From Gillisella vitis (GTDB taxonomy: Bacteria; Pseudomonadota; Alphaproteobacteria; Rhizobiales; Rhizobiaceae), in assembly GCF_014204625.1 (NCBI RefSeq), contig NZ_JACHLU010000001.1:248001-312000 (forward strand): a stretch of 64,000 bases of DNA, in the 5' to 3' direction. Below, piece by piece: positions 25,351 through 34,764 of this stretch (positions are counted from its first letter, which is position 1; each line of letters opens with the position of its first letter). Position numbers and translations under genes: made by a program. Under the pieces are notes generated by a model that worked only from the letters and a program-made list of their open reading frames with translations, did no database searches and had not been told where the DNA came from.

Positions 25351-28212
25351 TTATCCCTTGTCAGCTAGGGCAATCTCAGAGGCACCGGAGCTGGCGAACA
25401 GGGTAAAGACGGCGTTGGTGGTGTTTTTGATCTGCTCCACCTGTTCCGGCCCGTATTCGGCGGCGCGATAGCTCATCAGCACGCGGATGGAGCGTTCATC
25501 GCCGATCATTTCTTCCATCACCTCAAAATGCAGGCCCAGCATGGATTCGTGCCGCTCGGGATCGACCTGGCGGAACTCTATGCTCTTGCCTTCAGGAGAT
25601 GGCAGACTGCCATTCAACTTGTTTTTGGCGTGGATCTGAATGAAGACAGAAAACAGATGGTCGCGGCCCGGTGTCATGCCAAGCGCTTCTTCCACCAGAT
25701 CAATCGGAATACCGCTGTAAGGCATGGATTCATTGACGGTGGTTTTAACCGCCGCAATCAAATCTCCAAGGCTCATATCGTGGCGGAACCGCACACGATG
25801 GGCGACCACGGTGGTGAAATAGCCCACGGTATCAAAGAAGCTGTGATCGGTCCGGCCAGAGGCCGATGTGCCAATCACGAGATCGCTCAAATTGCCAATT
25901 TTATAAAGCGATGCCGAAATTGCAGCATAGACAATATTGAACAGCGAGGCGCTGCTGTGTTTGGCCAGCGCATAAAGCCCCTCAGTCACATCTCGCTCAA
26001 GCTTGAACTCGACCCAACCGCCAGCGGCAGACACCTCTGCCGATACGTGATCAGCCTCTGTGTCGCGCTCAAACAGCGCAAGGCCCTTGGGTGCATCGCG
26101 CAGCATATCGGTCCAATAGGCCAGATGGTCCGCATTGACGCCATCAGTATTTTGCCGCCGGGCAAAATCAAGGAAGGGAGCGGGCGTGGTGCTCCAGACT
26201 GGTGCCTGCCCCAAGGCCCGCGCCTGATAGGCTTTGGCAAGCTCATCCATCATCAGGTTGACCGACCATTCATCCAGCACGATATGATGAAACAGGAAGG
26301 ACAGCACCTGATGGCCAGACGCAGGATCAATCAGGAAGCGCAGCCTCAGCGGCAATTCCTTTTCCAGATCAAAGTGATAGCCTGCCTCCATGTGCCGGTC
26401 TACCCCCTCGCTTTCCGCGCTGGTCCAGAACCATTTATACTGGCCCATATCCGCCATTGGCACGACTTTTTGCAACACAGCCCCGTCCTTTTGGAAGAAC
26501 AGCGTGCGAAGGCCGTGGTGCCGCTCCAGAATATCGAGAAAGGCGCGTTCAAACACCGCCTCATCGACTGGATCGATAAAATCAAGCGCAAACGGCAGAT
26601 TGAAAATTTCGCCATAGCCAAAGGCAGCATAGGCTTTCCACAGCGACATTTGCGCAAGGGCAAGTGGTGCTGTTTGTCCGTCATCACCAGCGCTTTGCCC
26701 AGGCAGGTCCAGCGAGACAGGAGCTGTCACCGTCGCATGGCGCGCCAGCGAGGCCGCGGTTGGATTGCTGAACAGATCGTTGAAATGCACTTCCAGACCA
26801 TGAGTGCCCAGCAGACGGCCAATAATCCGGGTGGCAATCAGCGAATGACCGCCGTGGTCGAAAAAGTCATCATTCAGGCCCATGGTGGGTGCGCCAAGCG
26901 CCTCGCGGAACTCAGAAAGAATGAGCGCGGCGATGGCATCGACGTCGAGGACAGCCTTGTCGGCGCTCGCTTGTGGTGTTGGTGCAGGAGCAATCGCGGC
27001 TGACATTTGACGTGTTGGTGCGCCGCCCATGAAAGCGACAAAGTGCTCCAGCAAAAAAGCGCCGATATGGGACGAAACCGCCTGTCCTGTCGTTAGCTCA
27101 AGCGTGATGTTTCCCTCTGTATCGACACTGGCGTCCAGCGCCAGATCAGGGCATATTTCCAGTGTGGGCAGTGTCAGCCGCTCAACACGGACGCCATCAA
27201 GTGCGAACGAACGGTGCCGCTCGCCGTGCCATGTCACGCTCACAGTGGGAAGATCAGCTTGCAGGTTTGCGGCATCCAGTGGTTGCGCAGCATTCAGATG
27301 GGCAAGGATGTGCGAGACGGCATCCGCTGTTGGCAGATCACCCGCCACGGTCAGGGGCCGTATCGCTTCTCCATCACGGCTCAGCAAAAGACCAATCCTG
27401 TCATGGCCGCCAAGATGGCAGACAAAGCAGGAAAATTGTGCCGCAATAACAGCCCATAAACGACCGTCTTGCGACGATGATGATGCAACCTCCGCAAAGG
27501 CTTCCGGGGCAATGCCCGTGGTATAACGCAAGGCAGCCGGATGGGATGTTGCGGACCGTATCCACGCAACGGGCGCGACGGGATCCGTCATGCCGACTGG
27601 GCGGATCGCTGGACGATTGGCAGCCGTTGGGTGCAACGGACTGCCATGATAGGCAGCAGCAAGATTGAGCAGCAGGGCATCTGCCGGGCAGGTTTCATCA
27701 AGGATATGGTGGATCAACAGGGCAAGGACCATGTTTCCATTCTTGTCTTGAGCCTTGCCCGGGATCACCAGAGCCTTGAACGGTGGCTCTTCCTCTGAAT
27801 TCCATGGGGCTGCCTGCCGGGCCTGAATCAGATCAGTCACATCATCGGCCGCGACAATCTCAATGCATTGGCTGCTGGACTGGGTTGGTAATTTGCGCAG
27901 GTCACCGTCATCATCGAAACGGTAACGCATGGCAAGATCGGGGAAGGTGCGCACAAGAGTCTGGAGGGCTGACACCAGCCGGGCACCATCAACCTCTCCG
28001 CTCAACCGATAAGCGAGAACGCGGCGCAATACCAGTTCCGGCTGCTGCTGCTGGCAAAGCCAGACCTGTTGCTCGTACACCGAAGGCTCCAGAGTGTCGG
28101 CAGATTGCGCCGGTTTCAAAGCCGAAAACGATGTTGCGGAAAGCCCTTTGAGGGCGGCATCAAAGCGTCCCATCTCGTTGCCACTCAGCAGACGGTTGAA
28201 TTCACCAGTCAT
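25351..28212 (-). CDS. NRPS protein: condensation*-PCP-condensation (VibF C-terminal half equivalent)
   Basis: A 953-residue protein. Domain 1 (about residues 40-420) is condensation-like, but its active site is HHILDETCP, one residue short of HHxxxDG. Domain 2 is an intact carrier (about 440-510): LNDDFFDHGGHSLIATRII, with the Ser for phosphopantetheine. Domain 3 (about 530-950) is a condensation domain with FHHIVLDEWSVNLM. VibF ends C1-PCP-C2 in the same order. ATG at 28212 has AAGGA upstream; an ATG at 28251 is in frame but lacks one. It follows the siderophore reductase gene on the same strand. It likely holds the amino acid-DHB oxazoline and passes it to the polyamine. Confidence 0.87.
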   Translation of the reverse strand: MTGEFNRLLSGNEMGRFDAALKGLSATSFSALKPAQSADTLEPSVYEQQVWLCQQQQPELVLRRVLAYRLSGEVDGARLVSALQTLVRTFPDLAMRYRFDDDGDLRKLPTQSSSQCIEIVAADDVTDLIQARQAAPWNSEEEPPFKALVIPGKAQDKNGNMVLALLIHHILDETCPADALLLNLAAAYHGSPLHPTAANRPAIRPVGMTDPVAPVAWIRSATSHPAALRYTTGIAPEAFAEVASSSSQDGRLWAVIAAQFSCFVCHLGGHDRIGLLLSRDGEAIRPLTVAGDLPTADAVSHILAHLNAAQPLDAANLQADLPTVSVTWHGERHRSFALDGVRVERLTLPTLEICPDLALDASVDTEGNITLELTTGQAVSSHIGAFLLEHFVAFMGGAPTRQMSAAIAPAPTPQASADKAVLDVDAIAALILSEFREALGAPTMGLNDDFFDHGGHSLIATRIIGRLLGTHGLEVHFNDLFSNPTAASLARHATVTAPVSLDLPGQSAGDDGQTAPLALAQMSLWKAYAAFGYGEIFNLPFALDFIDPVDEAVFERAFLDILERHHGLRTLFFQKDGAVLQKVVPMADMGQYKWFWTSAESEGVDRHMEAGYHFDLEKELPLRLRFLIDPASGHQVLSFLFHHIVLDEWSVNLMMDELAKAYQARALGQAPVWSTTPAPFLDFARRQNTDGVNADHLAYWTDMLRDAPKGLALFERDTEADHVSAEVSAAGGWVEFKLERDVTEGLYALAKHSSASLFNIVYAAISASLYKIGNLSDLVIGTSASGRTDHSFFDTVGYFTTVVAHRVRFRHDMSLGDLIAAVKTTVNESMPYSGIPIDLVEEALGMTPGRDHLFSVFIQIHAKNKLNGSLPSPEGKSIEFRQVDPERHESMLGLHFEVMEEMIGDERSIRVLMSYRAAEYGPEQVEQIKNTTNAVFTLFASSGASEIALADKG

Positions 28213-28282
28213 GTCAATGTTCCTTTGGCCGTTACCGCTGGCCAGATCCATTCAATTTTGATTTTAAAATGTTTTCAGCCGC

Positions 28283-29122
28283 TTACTCGTCAAAGTGATC
28301 ATGCACACCCGTGGCACCGCGACGCCAATAACCGGAAGCGCGAACCCATTTTGGATTGGCTCCGCGCTCATCCACCAAAACACTGCGCAATTGTTTGGCA
28401 ATCTGCGACTCGCAGCCAATCCATGCGGCAAAATCGCCATCCGGCAAGCTCTTGCGCTTCAGCGTATCCACCAGAACCTGCGTCTCGCCTGCCGCCGAGC
28501 CATTGCGATGCACCCAGATGATCTCGACGTCACCCGTGGTTTCAAGCGCGATCTCATCTTCAGCGCCATCAACTTCGATCAGCGCCAGTGCGCGGGTGCC
28601 AGCAGGCAATTCCTCCAACCGCCGGGCAAGGGCGGGCAGGCCGGTTTCATCAGCAATCAGCAAATGCCAGTCGAAGGTAAAAGGAACCTCGAAGGAGCCA
28701 CGCGGACCTGCCACCCATGCGCTTTGGCCTGGTGCCGCCTTGCGTGCCCAGTCGCTGGCAGGGCCTGTCTGATGCAGGGCAAAGTCAATCTGCAACTCAC
28801 CCGTGGCCGCATCATAGCGACGCGGAGTATAATCCCGGGCGATAGGGCGAGGGCCTCCCTCCGGCATTTCAAGGCCATTGGGACCAACGGCTGGCAGCCG
28901 TGGTGCACTCTCACCGTCTGCTGTGAAGAACATTTTCACATGATCATCAAATCCAAGACTGACAAAGCCCTCAAGTTCCGCCCCGCTCAGCGTGACCCGC
29001 ACCATCGAGCGACTCAGTTTCTCGACACGCGACACAGTGAGATGGCGCAGCCGAACCGTGTGGCGGTGACGCTTTGGCATACGATCCGCTGTGGAAGACG
29101 GTTGGGGTTGCGCGATATTCAT
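28283..29122 (-). CDS. Siderophore-interacting FAD reductase (ViuB/SIP family)
   Basis: A 279-residue cytoplasmic flavoprotein predicted to release iron from the imported ferric catecholate. The N-terminal FAD-binding barrel has IARDYTPRRYD (the R-x-Y-T motif) and GDFAAWIGCES in the C-terminal NAD(P)H domain, with WVAGPRGSFEVP between. The end GYWRRGATGVHDHFDE is the family's conserved C-terminus. It starts the leftward unit with the C-PCP-C NRPS gene 70 bases further on and is divergent from the TonB-dependent receptor. AAAGGA precedes the ATG. Confidence 0.92.
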   Translation of the reverse strand: MNIAQPQPSSTADRMPKRHRHTVRLRHLTVSRVEKLSRSMVRVTLSGAELEGFVSLGFDDHVKMFFTADGESAPRLPAVGPNGLEMPEGGPRPIARDYTPRRYDAATGELQIDFALHQTGPASDWARKAAPGQSAWVAGPRGSFEVPFTFDWHLLIADETGLPALARRLEELPAGTRALALIEVDGAEDEIALETTGDVEIIWVHRNGSAAGETQVLVDTLKRKSLPDGDFAAWIGCESQIAKQLRSVLVDERGANPKWVRASGYWRRGATGVHDHFDE

Positions 29123-29539
29123 AATGACAATCCTTTCGACATGCTGCCGCTGTTGAAAACAGACTTTTGATCACACCCCGAGGAAACGAGGGGACCATTT
29201 TATGGTGCTGAGCGGAATCTATCTGGCTTTTTCTCGGTTTTATCCGCACAGGTGACAATTGTTGTGGACGGACAATAACAGGGGAGTTCAATGCTCGCAA
29301 TATAACTGGTATTAAATAATCATATTTAATTGCTTTGCCGAGCCTTGCGAAAGAGGCAAGAGTCATCTCTTTGTTTTTGTTAAGTTATGAAAATTTTGTG
29401 ATAATTTTAGCACACGCACACCACAACATAAACGAGCGTTTGTTGACACATTGACTCTCCTGAAAAAATGTTGATTAACGTAATCAACTTTATGCTCATG
29501 GGGAAATTCAGTCTGTTTTCTCAACCAACGGGGGTGTTG
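29123..29539. promoter_or_regulatory. Divergent promoter region of reductase/NRPS and TonB receptor
   Basis: This 417-base A+T-rich gap serves leftward (reductase) and rightward (receptor) transcription. On the receptor side TTGACA (29443-29448) and TTGACT (29451-29456) are possible -35 boxes; GATTAA (29473-29478), 16 bp from the second, is a weak -10 overlapping the IRO box. No TGA-N9-TCA match was found near the reductase start. Nothing else was recognised. Confidence 0.5.
29470..29488. promoter_or_regulatory. IRO box (perfect palindrome) of the TonB receptor gene
   Basis: GTTGATTAACGTAATCAAC contains TGA-N9-TCA (29472-29486), and every base pairs across the centre. It overlaps the presumed -10 region 52 bases before the receptor start at 29540. 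An in-frame ATG at 29468 lies inside it and is therefore an unlikely translation start. Confidence 0.78.
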
Positions 29540-31624
29540 ATGTCATCACATTTGATTAAAAAGCTGATGCTCGGTGGTAGCGTTTTTGCGCTATCGGCAA
29601 TGGGTAGTTTTCCGGTTCTGGCGCAGGACGCCACAGGCAATTCCGAGAATGTGACCGAGCTTGCACCCATCATCGTCACAGGGGAAAATGTTGAGCGCAG
29701 CCTCAAGAAAACCGCGTCTTCGGTGTCAGTAATCAATGATAAGGACATCGACAAGGACAAGACAGGCGATTCAAGCGTGTCTGAAACCATTCTCGATGTG
29801 CCCAATGTGATGGTGACCGATACGGTCAGTGCGCCGATCATTCGTGGTCAGGATACGCAAGGCCCCAACACCGGCTCGATCGCCTTTTTGTCCGGCACAG
29901 TTCCACGCGCCACCATCAATCTCGATGGCCACTATCTGAATTATTATGAATATGTCTTTGGCGCGACCTCAGTGTGGGATCTCCAGAATATCGAGGTTTT
30001 CCGCGGACCACAAACCACATCGCAGGGGGCCAACGCCATTGCAGGCGCCATTGTCGTCAATACGAAAGATCCGACCTTTACGCCGGAAGCCTCCTATCTG
30101 GCGGAAATTGGCAGCTATAATATGAAAAGGATCGCCGGCGCTGTTTCCGGTCCGATTATTGACGATCAGCTCGCTGCCCGCCTTGCCATCGACTATTCAG
30201 GCCGCGATACGTTTATCGACTATATCAACTCCTCTTTCAGCCGGGGCGACACCAATCAGGACTTCAGTTCGCTGAACGGACGCTTCAAACTGCTGTGGGA
30301 GCCAGACGAAATTACCGGCTTCTCAGCCAAGTTGACTTATTCTTACAACGCATCAAACCGTCCGAGTCAGGAAGCGGCTTTTGCACCGTTTGAAAATCTG
30401 GACAGCCTTGCAACCACCATGCCAAGCTGGAAGCAACACACCAACACAGGTGTTCTGGACCTGAAATATGAGCTTGAAAACGGCATTACCGTGTTCAACC
30501 AGACCCAGTATTCCGACACGCTTGCCGAGCGCTATAATGTACCGATGAGCAATGCCGGAGCGGTCATTGACCAGAAAAATGTCTCCAATGAAACCCGCGT
30601 GACCTTTGGTGATGAGGAAGACGTTTTCAGCGGCGTGGTTGGTCTCTATTACGCCAACACCAAATCCGATGAAGTGCTTTACTATCGTGGCACGTCGTCG
30701 TTTGACGATACCAAAGACAATCTCGGCATCTTCTCGGAGGCCAGCTACAGGCTGACCGATGAATGGACCCTGACGGGCGGTCTGCGGTTTGAGCGTGATC
30801 AGGTGCAGCGTATTGGCACCTCGACTTTGGCCACCTCGGCATTGAATTACGACGAAACCTTCACCGCATTCCTGCCCAAACTGTCGCTGTCCTACGAGAT
30901 TACTCCAGATGTGACGGTGGGCGCGATGGTCAATCGTGGTTACAATCCCGGCGGCGTTTCGCTCAACACCAGCAGCGGCCAATGGTTAACCTTCAAGGAG
31001 GAAACACTCTGGAACTACGAGCTGTTTACCCGTGCCAATCTGATTGAGGACAAGCTGTTCGTCACCGGCAACGTGTTCTACATGGATATGAAGAATGCCC
31101 AGCGCTACGTCAACGTTCTGCTCACCAGTGGCGTTGTTCAGCCCTACACGGTGAATGCAGACAAGGCCCATGCCTATGGTGCGGAATTCAGCGTCAATTA
31201 TGCAGTGCTGGATAACGTCAACCTCAAGGGCGGTGCGGGTATCATGCGCACCGAGATCGACGAAATGTCGAGCAATGCGTCTTATGAAGGCAATGAATTC
31301 CAGAAATCACCCGGCTATACGCTCAGCTTTGGCGCAAGCTGGGATGTGACCGAAAAGTTCAACGTTGCTGGCGATATTCGCTATCTTGATGGCTATTATT
31401 CCGATGATGCCAACACAACAGCCTACTGGATCGAGCCTTACACAGTGGCCGATGTGCGTGCGAGCTACAAATTCAACGACAAGCTGGAAGCTTACACCTA
31501 CGTCAAGAATGTCTTTGACGAGCGTGTCCCCACCTTCAAGCAATACAATCGTGGTATCGGCGGCGTTGAGGCCAGCATGACATCGCCGCGCACCTTCGGC
31601 ATTGGTATCAAGGGTACGTTCTGA
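29540..31624 (+). CDS. TonB-dependent outer-membrane siderophore receptor
   Basis: A 694-residue receptor. Residues 1-29 form a signal peptide ending SFPVLAQD, so ATG 29540 is preferred over the upstream ATG at 29468. The TonB-box-like LAPIIVTGENVERSLKKTASSVSVI is followed by the plug domain (IRGQDTQGPN, IEVFRGPQTTSQGANAIAGAIVVNT) and a 22-strand-type barrel ending in SPRTFGIGIKGTF with terminal Phe. YTYVKNVFDERVP is the usual penultimate-strand motif. Likely imports the ferric form of the siderophore made by the adjacent NRPS genes; controlled by an IRO box. Confidence 0.93.
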   Translation: MSSHLIKKLMLGGSVFALSAMGSFPVLAQDATGNSENVTELAPIIVTGENVERSLKKTASSVSVINDKDIDKDKTGDSSVSETILDVPNVMVTDTVSAPIIRGQDTQGPNTGSIAFLSGTVPRATINLDGHYLNYYEYVFGATSVWDLQNIEVFRGPQTTSQGANAIAGAIVVNTKDPTFTPEASYLAEIGSYNMKRIAGAVSGPIIDDQLAARLAIDYSGRDTFIDYINSSFSRGDTNQDFSSLNGRFKLLWEPDEITGFSAKLTYSYNASNRPSQEAAFAPFENLDSLATTMPSWKQHTNTGVLDLKYELENGITVFNQTQYSDTLAERYNVPMSNAGAVIDQKNVSNETRVTFGDEEDVFSGVVGLYYANTKSDEVLYYRGTSSFDDTKDNLGIFSEASYRLTDEWTLTGGLRFERDQVQRIGTSTLATSALNYDETFTAFLPKLSLSYEITPDVTVGAMVNRGYNPGGVSLNTSSGQWLTFKEETLWNYELFTRANLIEDKLFVTGNVFYMDMKNAQRYVNVLLTSGVVQPYTVNADKAHAYGAEFSVNYAVLDNVNLKGGAGIMRTEIDEMSSNASYEGNEFQKSPGYTLSFGASWDVTEKFNVAGDIRYLDGYYSDDANTTAYWIEPYTVADVRASYKFNDKLEAYTYVKNVFDERVPTFKQYNRGIGGVEASMTSPRTFGIGIKGTF

Positions 31625-31653
31625 TCCATCTGCCATGGCAGCATGACAAACAA

Positions 31654-31686
31654 AAAGGCTGCGAACCGATCCGGTTCGCAGCCTTT
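31654..31686. terminator. Bidirectional terminator between receptor and binding-protein genes
   Basis: A 15-bp perfect stem (AAAGGCTGCGAACCG) with a 3-base loop lies 29 bases after the receptor stop and 22 bases after the stop of the convergent binding-protein gene. The A/T ends of the stem give short U-runs in both directions. Confidence 0.85.
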
Positions 31687-31708
31687 GCTTTGAGGGCATG
31701 TTGTGTAT

Positions 31709-32656
31709 TTACGGCTTGCGCCAGTTGTCCAGCGCCTCCAGCGTGTGGTTGGCGCTGGCAATGGTGGGGGTGGCTACCTTGGCCGGATCGAGGTAAAGAA
31801 CGCGGCCTTCACGGGCGGGTTTGAGGAATTTGTCCCAACCCGGCAGCAGCTTGTCCAGCCGGGCGCGAATGGCCGCTTCCGAGCGGTCCTTATCGGCATA
31901 GCTGTTCATGATGATCAAAAGATCCGGGTTGAGGCGACCAAAGGTTTCGGCATTCAGCGGCAGGGAAAAGGTTGAACCAAGGCCGGAACCAGCACCAACA
32001 CCTGTCAGGTCTGCACGCTTGTAGCCCAGATCTTCAATGGCCTGAATGGCACCGGACATGTCGCCCACCAGATTGATCTGGTCATGGACAATCAGCGCCA
32101 GATAGGTGGCACCCGGCTTGGGCGCGAGCCTGTCATGCAGCTTTTGCACCCGCGCCATGTACTCGGCCTTGCGTTTGTCAAACGCATCCTGATGGTCAAC
32201 AACCTTGGCAAGCGCCTCTTCCACACTGAAGCCATGGGCAACGCCGGTGCTGACCTTTTGCAGATAGACAGGGGCAACGGAGGACAATTGCGCCACCTTA
32301 TCGGCATCGCGCTCCGTGCCAATGATCAGATCGGGATGCAGGGCACGCAGTTTTTCCAGATCAATCTGACCAAAAGGCCCTATGCCCTTTGGCTTTGGCC
32401 GGTCGCCACCCAGCACGGTGTCGATAAAATCCACCGCCGTGAGCATTTCCCCCTCATCCGAGCGGCCATAACTGCCGACAATGTTGACGCCCAGATCAAG
32501 CAGAGGCAGCCCCAGCAGCGGTTCATGCATCACGACAATCCGTTTGGCCGGGTCCGGCACAGTGACATTGCGCCCCGTATCATCAGTCAAGGCCCGGTCA
32601 GCAGCAAGGGCGGGATGGGCGGCCAGCAAAGCCGCGAACAAAAGCTTTAGTCGCAT
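31709..32656 (-). CDS. Periplasmic iron-siderophore binding protein (FepB/FhuD-like)
   Basis: A 315-residue class III substrate-binding protein. Residues 1-18 are a Sec signal peptide (LLFAALLAAHPALAA). The domain shows RIVVMHEPLLGLPLLDLG, LRALHPDLIIGTERD and LNPDLLIIMNSYADKD, the two-lobed TroA/BtuF fold. Last gene in the leftward ATPase-permease-permease-binding protein operon, 9 bases after the second permease. It should hand the ferric siderophore from the receptor to the inner-membrane permeases. Confidence 0.9.
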   Translation of the reverse strand: MRLKLLFAALLAAHPALAADRALTDDTGRNVTVPDPAKRIVVMHEPLLGLPLLDLGVNIVGSYGRSDEGEMLTAVDFIDTVLGGDRPKPKGIGPFGQIDLEKLRALHPDLIIGTERDADKVAQLSSVAPVYLQKVSTGVAHGFSVEEALAKVVDHQDAFDKRKAEYMARVQKLHDRLAPKPGATYLALIVHDQINLVGDMSGAIQAIEDLGYKRADLTGVGAGSGLGSTFSLPLNAETFGRLNPDLLIIMNSYADKDRSEAAIRARLDKLLPGWDKFLKPAREGRVLYLDPAKVATPTIASANHTLEALDNWRKP

Positions 32657-32665
32657 GAATTTTCC

Positions 32666-33742
32666 TCAATGGGTCTGTTGTTTACGCAAGGCCTGAAGCC
32701 GCAGCGCGATGATGAACAGGGGAACGCCGATCAATGTCAGGCTTAAGCCAATCGGCAATGGCACAGTGGTCAGACTGGCGCGCGCCAGCGTGTCGGCACC
32801 AATCACCAGAATGCCGCCCATCAGGGCCGACAGATACAGCCGGGCGCGGCCAACGGCAGGCGAGATGAAACCGGCGAGATGCGGGGCAAGCACGCCCAGA
32901 AACGTCAGCGGCCCGACAGCCGTGACGGCGGCAGAGCTGAGCAGCACGGCAAAGCCGAGAATGAGCGGGCGAGAGCGACCCACAGGCTCGCCCAGCGACA
33001 TGGCCAGTTCATTGCCAAGATCATAAACCGCAAGGGCACGACCCACCCAGAAAATGCCAAACACGCTGGCCACAAACAACGGCAGGAAAGCACCAATATC
33101 GGCCCAGTTGGCCTGAAACAGGGAGCCAGCCATCCAGTCGGACAGGGCGTAGGATGTCTCCGTCGGTGTGTAGAGCAGCAACAGGGTCGCCAACGACGAC
33201 AATACCGATTCGATGGCAATGCCCAGTAGCAGAATGGCAAGGCCACTGGTCCGCTCGCCACCACTCAACCAGATCAGCAGGCCGCCAACCGCCAATCCGC
33301 CACCAACCGCGGCAAGCGCAATGGTTGCTTTCGCGGCCGTGGGAACCAGCACCAGCAACAGCATGATCATGGTCATCGAGCCTTGGCTGAGACCAAACAG
33401 GCCGGGATCGGCAAGCGGATTGCGGGCAATGGATTGCAACATCGCCCCGGCAAGGGCCACACTCCAGCCTGCCAGAAATCCCATCAGAATACGCGGCAGC
33501 CGCACTGTCCACAGGGCATAGGCCTGATCATCTGTAAGAGTCGCACCAAACATGGCCCGCAGCAGATCACCGGCACCGGCATGGGTGGTGCCGATGCCGC
33601 TGGAAAAGGCCGCAAGCCACAGGCTTGCGATGACAAGAGCCAGTGCGGCCAGCAGATTGCCGATCCTGATCTGCATTCCCCCGGACAGCCGAAGAATACG
33701 CCGTCCGTCCGTGGCAAAATCCAATCTCATGCCCAATCTCAT
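32666..33742 (-). CDS. FecCD-family iron-siderophore ABC permease (FepG-like)
   Basis: About 9-10 hydrophobic segments. The segment NPLADPGLFGLSQGS and the loop GPLTFLGVLAPHLAGFISPAVGRARL are the FecCD-family signatures, the latter being the ATPase-coupling loop. The first ATG (33742) overlaps the previous stop as ATGA; a second ATG at 33730 is also possible. The two permeases are distinct, as in FepD/FepG. Confidence 0.9.
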   Translation of the reverse strand: MRLGMRLDFATDGRRILRLSGGMQIRIGNLLAALALVIASLWLAAFSSGIGTTHAGAGDLLRAMFGATLTDDQAYALWTVRLPRILMGFLAGWSVALAGAMLQSIARNPLADPGLFGLSQGSMTMIMLLLVLVPTAAKATIALAAVGGGLAVGGLLIWLSGGERTSGLAILLLGIAIESVLSSLATLLLLYTPTETSYALSDWMAGSLFQANWADIGAFLPLFVASVFGIFWVGRALAVYDLGNELAMSLGEPVGRSRPLILGFAVLLSSAAVTAVGPLTFLGVLAPHLAGFISPAVGRARLYLSALMGGILVIGADTLARASLTTVPLPIGLSLTLIGVPLFIIALRLQALRKQQTH

Positions 33743-34764
33743 ACAAGCCCTCCGGCCTTTGAAGACAAATAGAAACGCTTGACGATGACCACAAAGACCA
33801 CGCCGCCCAGGAGATCCATGAACAGGCCGGTGTGCAGCACATAGGGCTGAAAGGCCTCGCGGGCCAGCAGATCGGCCAGCAGGCAGACGCAGGCTCCGAT
33901 CAATCCGCAGGCAGGCAGGCTATAGGCAAAATTGCTGCCAACCAGCGGGCGCACCATATGCGGCACCACCAGTCCAACAAAGCCGATTGGCCCACAGATG
34001 GCCACCGCAGAGCCAGAGGCCAGCACCGTTGCCCCAAGCGCCAGACGCGACACACGCTTGACATTGACCCCGGCCGAAGTGGCTTTTTCATCGCCCAGCA
34101 GCATCAGCGTCAACGGCTTTGCTAGGCTGCCCAAAACCACCAGCGAAATGGCACCAATCCACCAGAATGCAGAAAGCCGATCAGCATAGACATGGTTGAT
34201 ATTGCCGGTGACCCAGCCGAGAAAATCGCTGCGTCTGGCCGGATCGGACAGAAGAAATGCATTGGTCAGCCCGACAAACAGCATGGACACCAGCGCTCCT
34301 GACAGAATAAGGGTCAGACCCCGCGGATCATTACTGCGCCCGGCAAAACGCGGAATGGCAGCGCACAGGACAAAGCCGAAAAATGCCCCTGCAAGCGCCG
34401 CCCATCCTTGGGCTTCCATGCCCAAATGAAAAACAAAGGCCCCACCGACCACAAACAACGCCGCACCGGCATTGATGCCCAGCGTTGATGGCGAGGCCAG
34501 CGGATTTCGGGTCAACCCTTGCAGCACAGCGCCGCTCACAGCCATGGTGGCTCCGACATAGATTGAAATCAGCGCCCGCGGCAGGCGCTGATACAGCATA
34601 ATGGCCTGATCATAGTTGTCCGCATCAAAATGGGTGATCGCTGCCAACAGGTCTGAGAGCGCTATCCAGCTTGCGCCGATGGAAATATTGGCCCAAAATG
34701 TGAGCAACAACAGCGGCGGCGCGGCGATAAAAAACAGCAGGCGACTATTAATGGGAAGGGTCAT
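33739..34764 (-). CDS. FecCD-family iron-siderophore ABC permease (FepD-like)
   Basis: A 341-residue inner-membrane protein with about 10 hydrophobic segments. NPLASPSTLGINAGAALFVV and GPIGFVGLVVPHMVRPLVG are the family signatures. ATG at 34764 overlaps the ATPase gene stop by 4 bases (ATGA), which indicates translational coupling; the open frame extends upstream to 34803 but would overlap the ATPase gene out of frame. Confidence 0.9.
   Translation of the reverse strand: MTLPINSRLLFFIAAPPLLLLTFWANISIGASWIALSDLLAAITHFDADNYDQAIMLYQRLPRALISIYVGATMAVSGAVLQGLTRNPLASPSTLGINAGAALFVVGGAFVFHLGMEAQGWAALAGAFFGFVLCAAIPRFAGRSNDPRGLTLILSGALVSMLFVGLTNAFLLSDPARRSDFLGWVTGNINHVYADRLSAFWWIGAISLVVLGSLAKPLTLMLLGDEKATSAGVNVKRVSRLALGATVLASGSAVAICGPIGFVGLVVPHMVRPLVGSNFAYSLPACGLIGACVCLLADLLAREAFQPYVLHTGLFMDLLGGVVFVVIVKRFYLSSKAGGLV

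Noticed and set aside
29468..29539. Upstream ATG for the TonB receptor
   Set aside because: It lies inside the IRO palindrome and would put a non-signal stretch before the signal peptide that begins at 29540.
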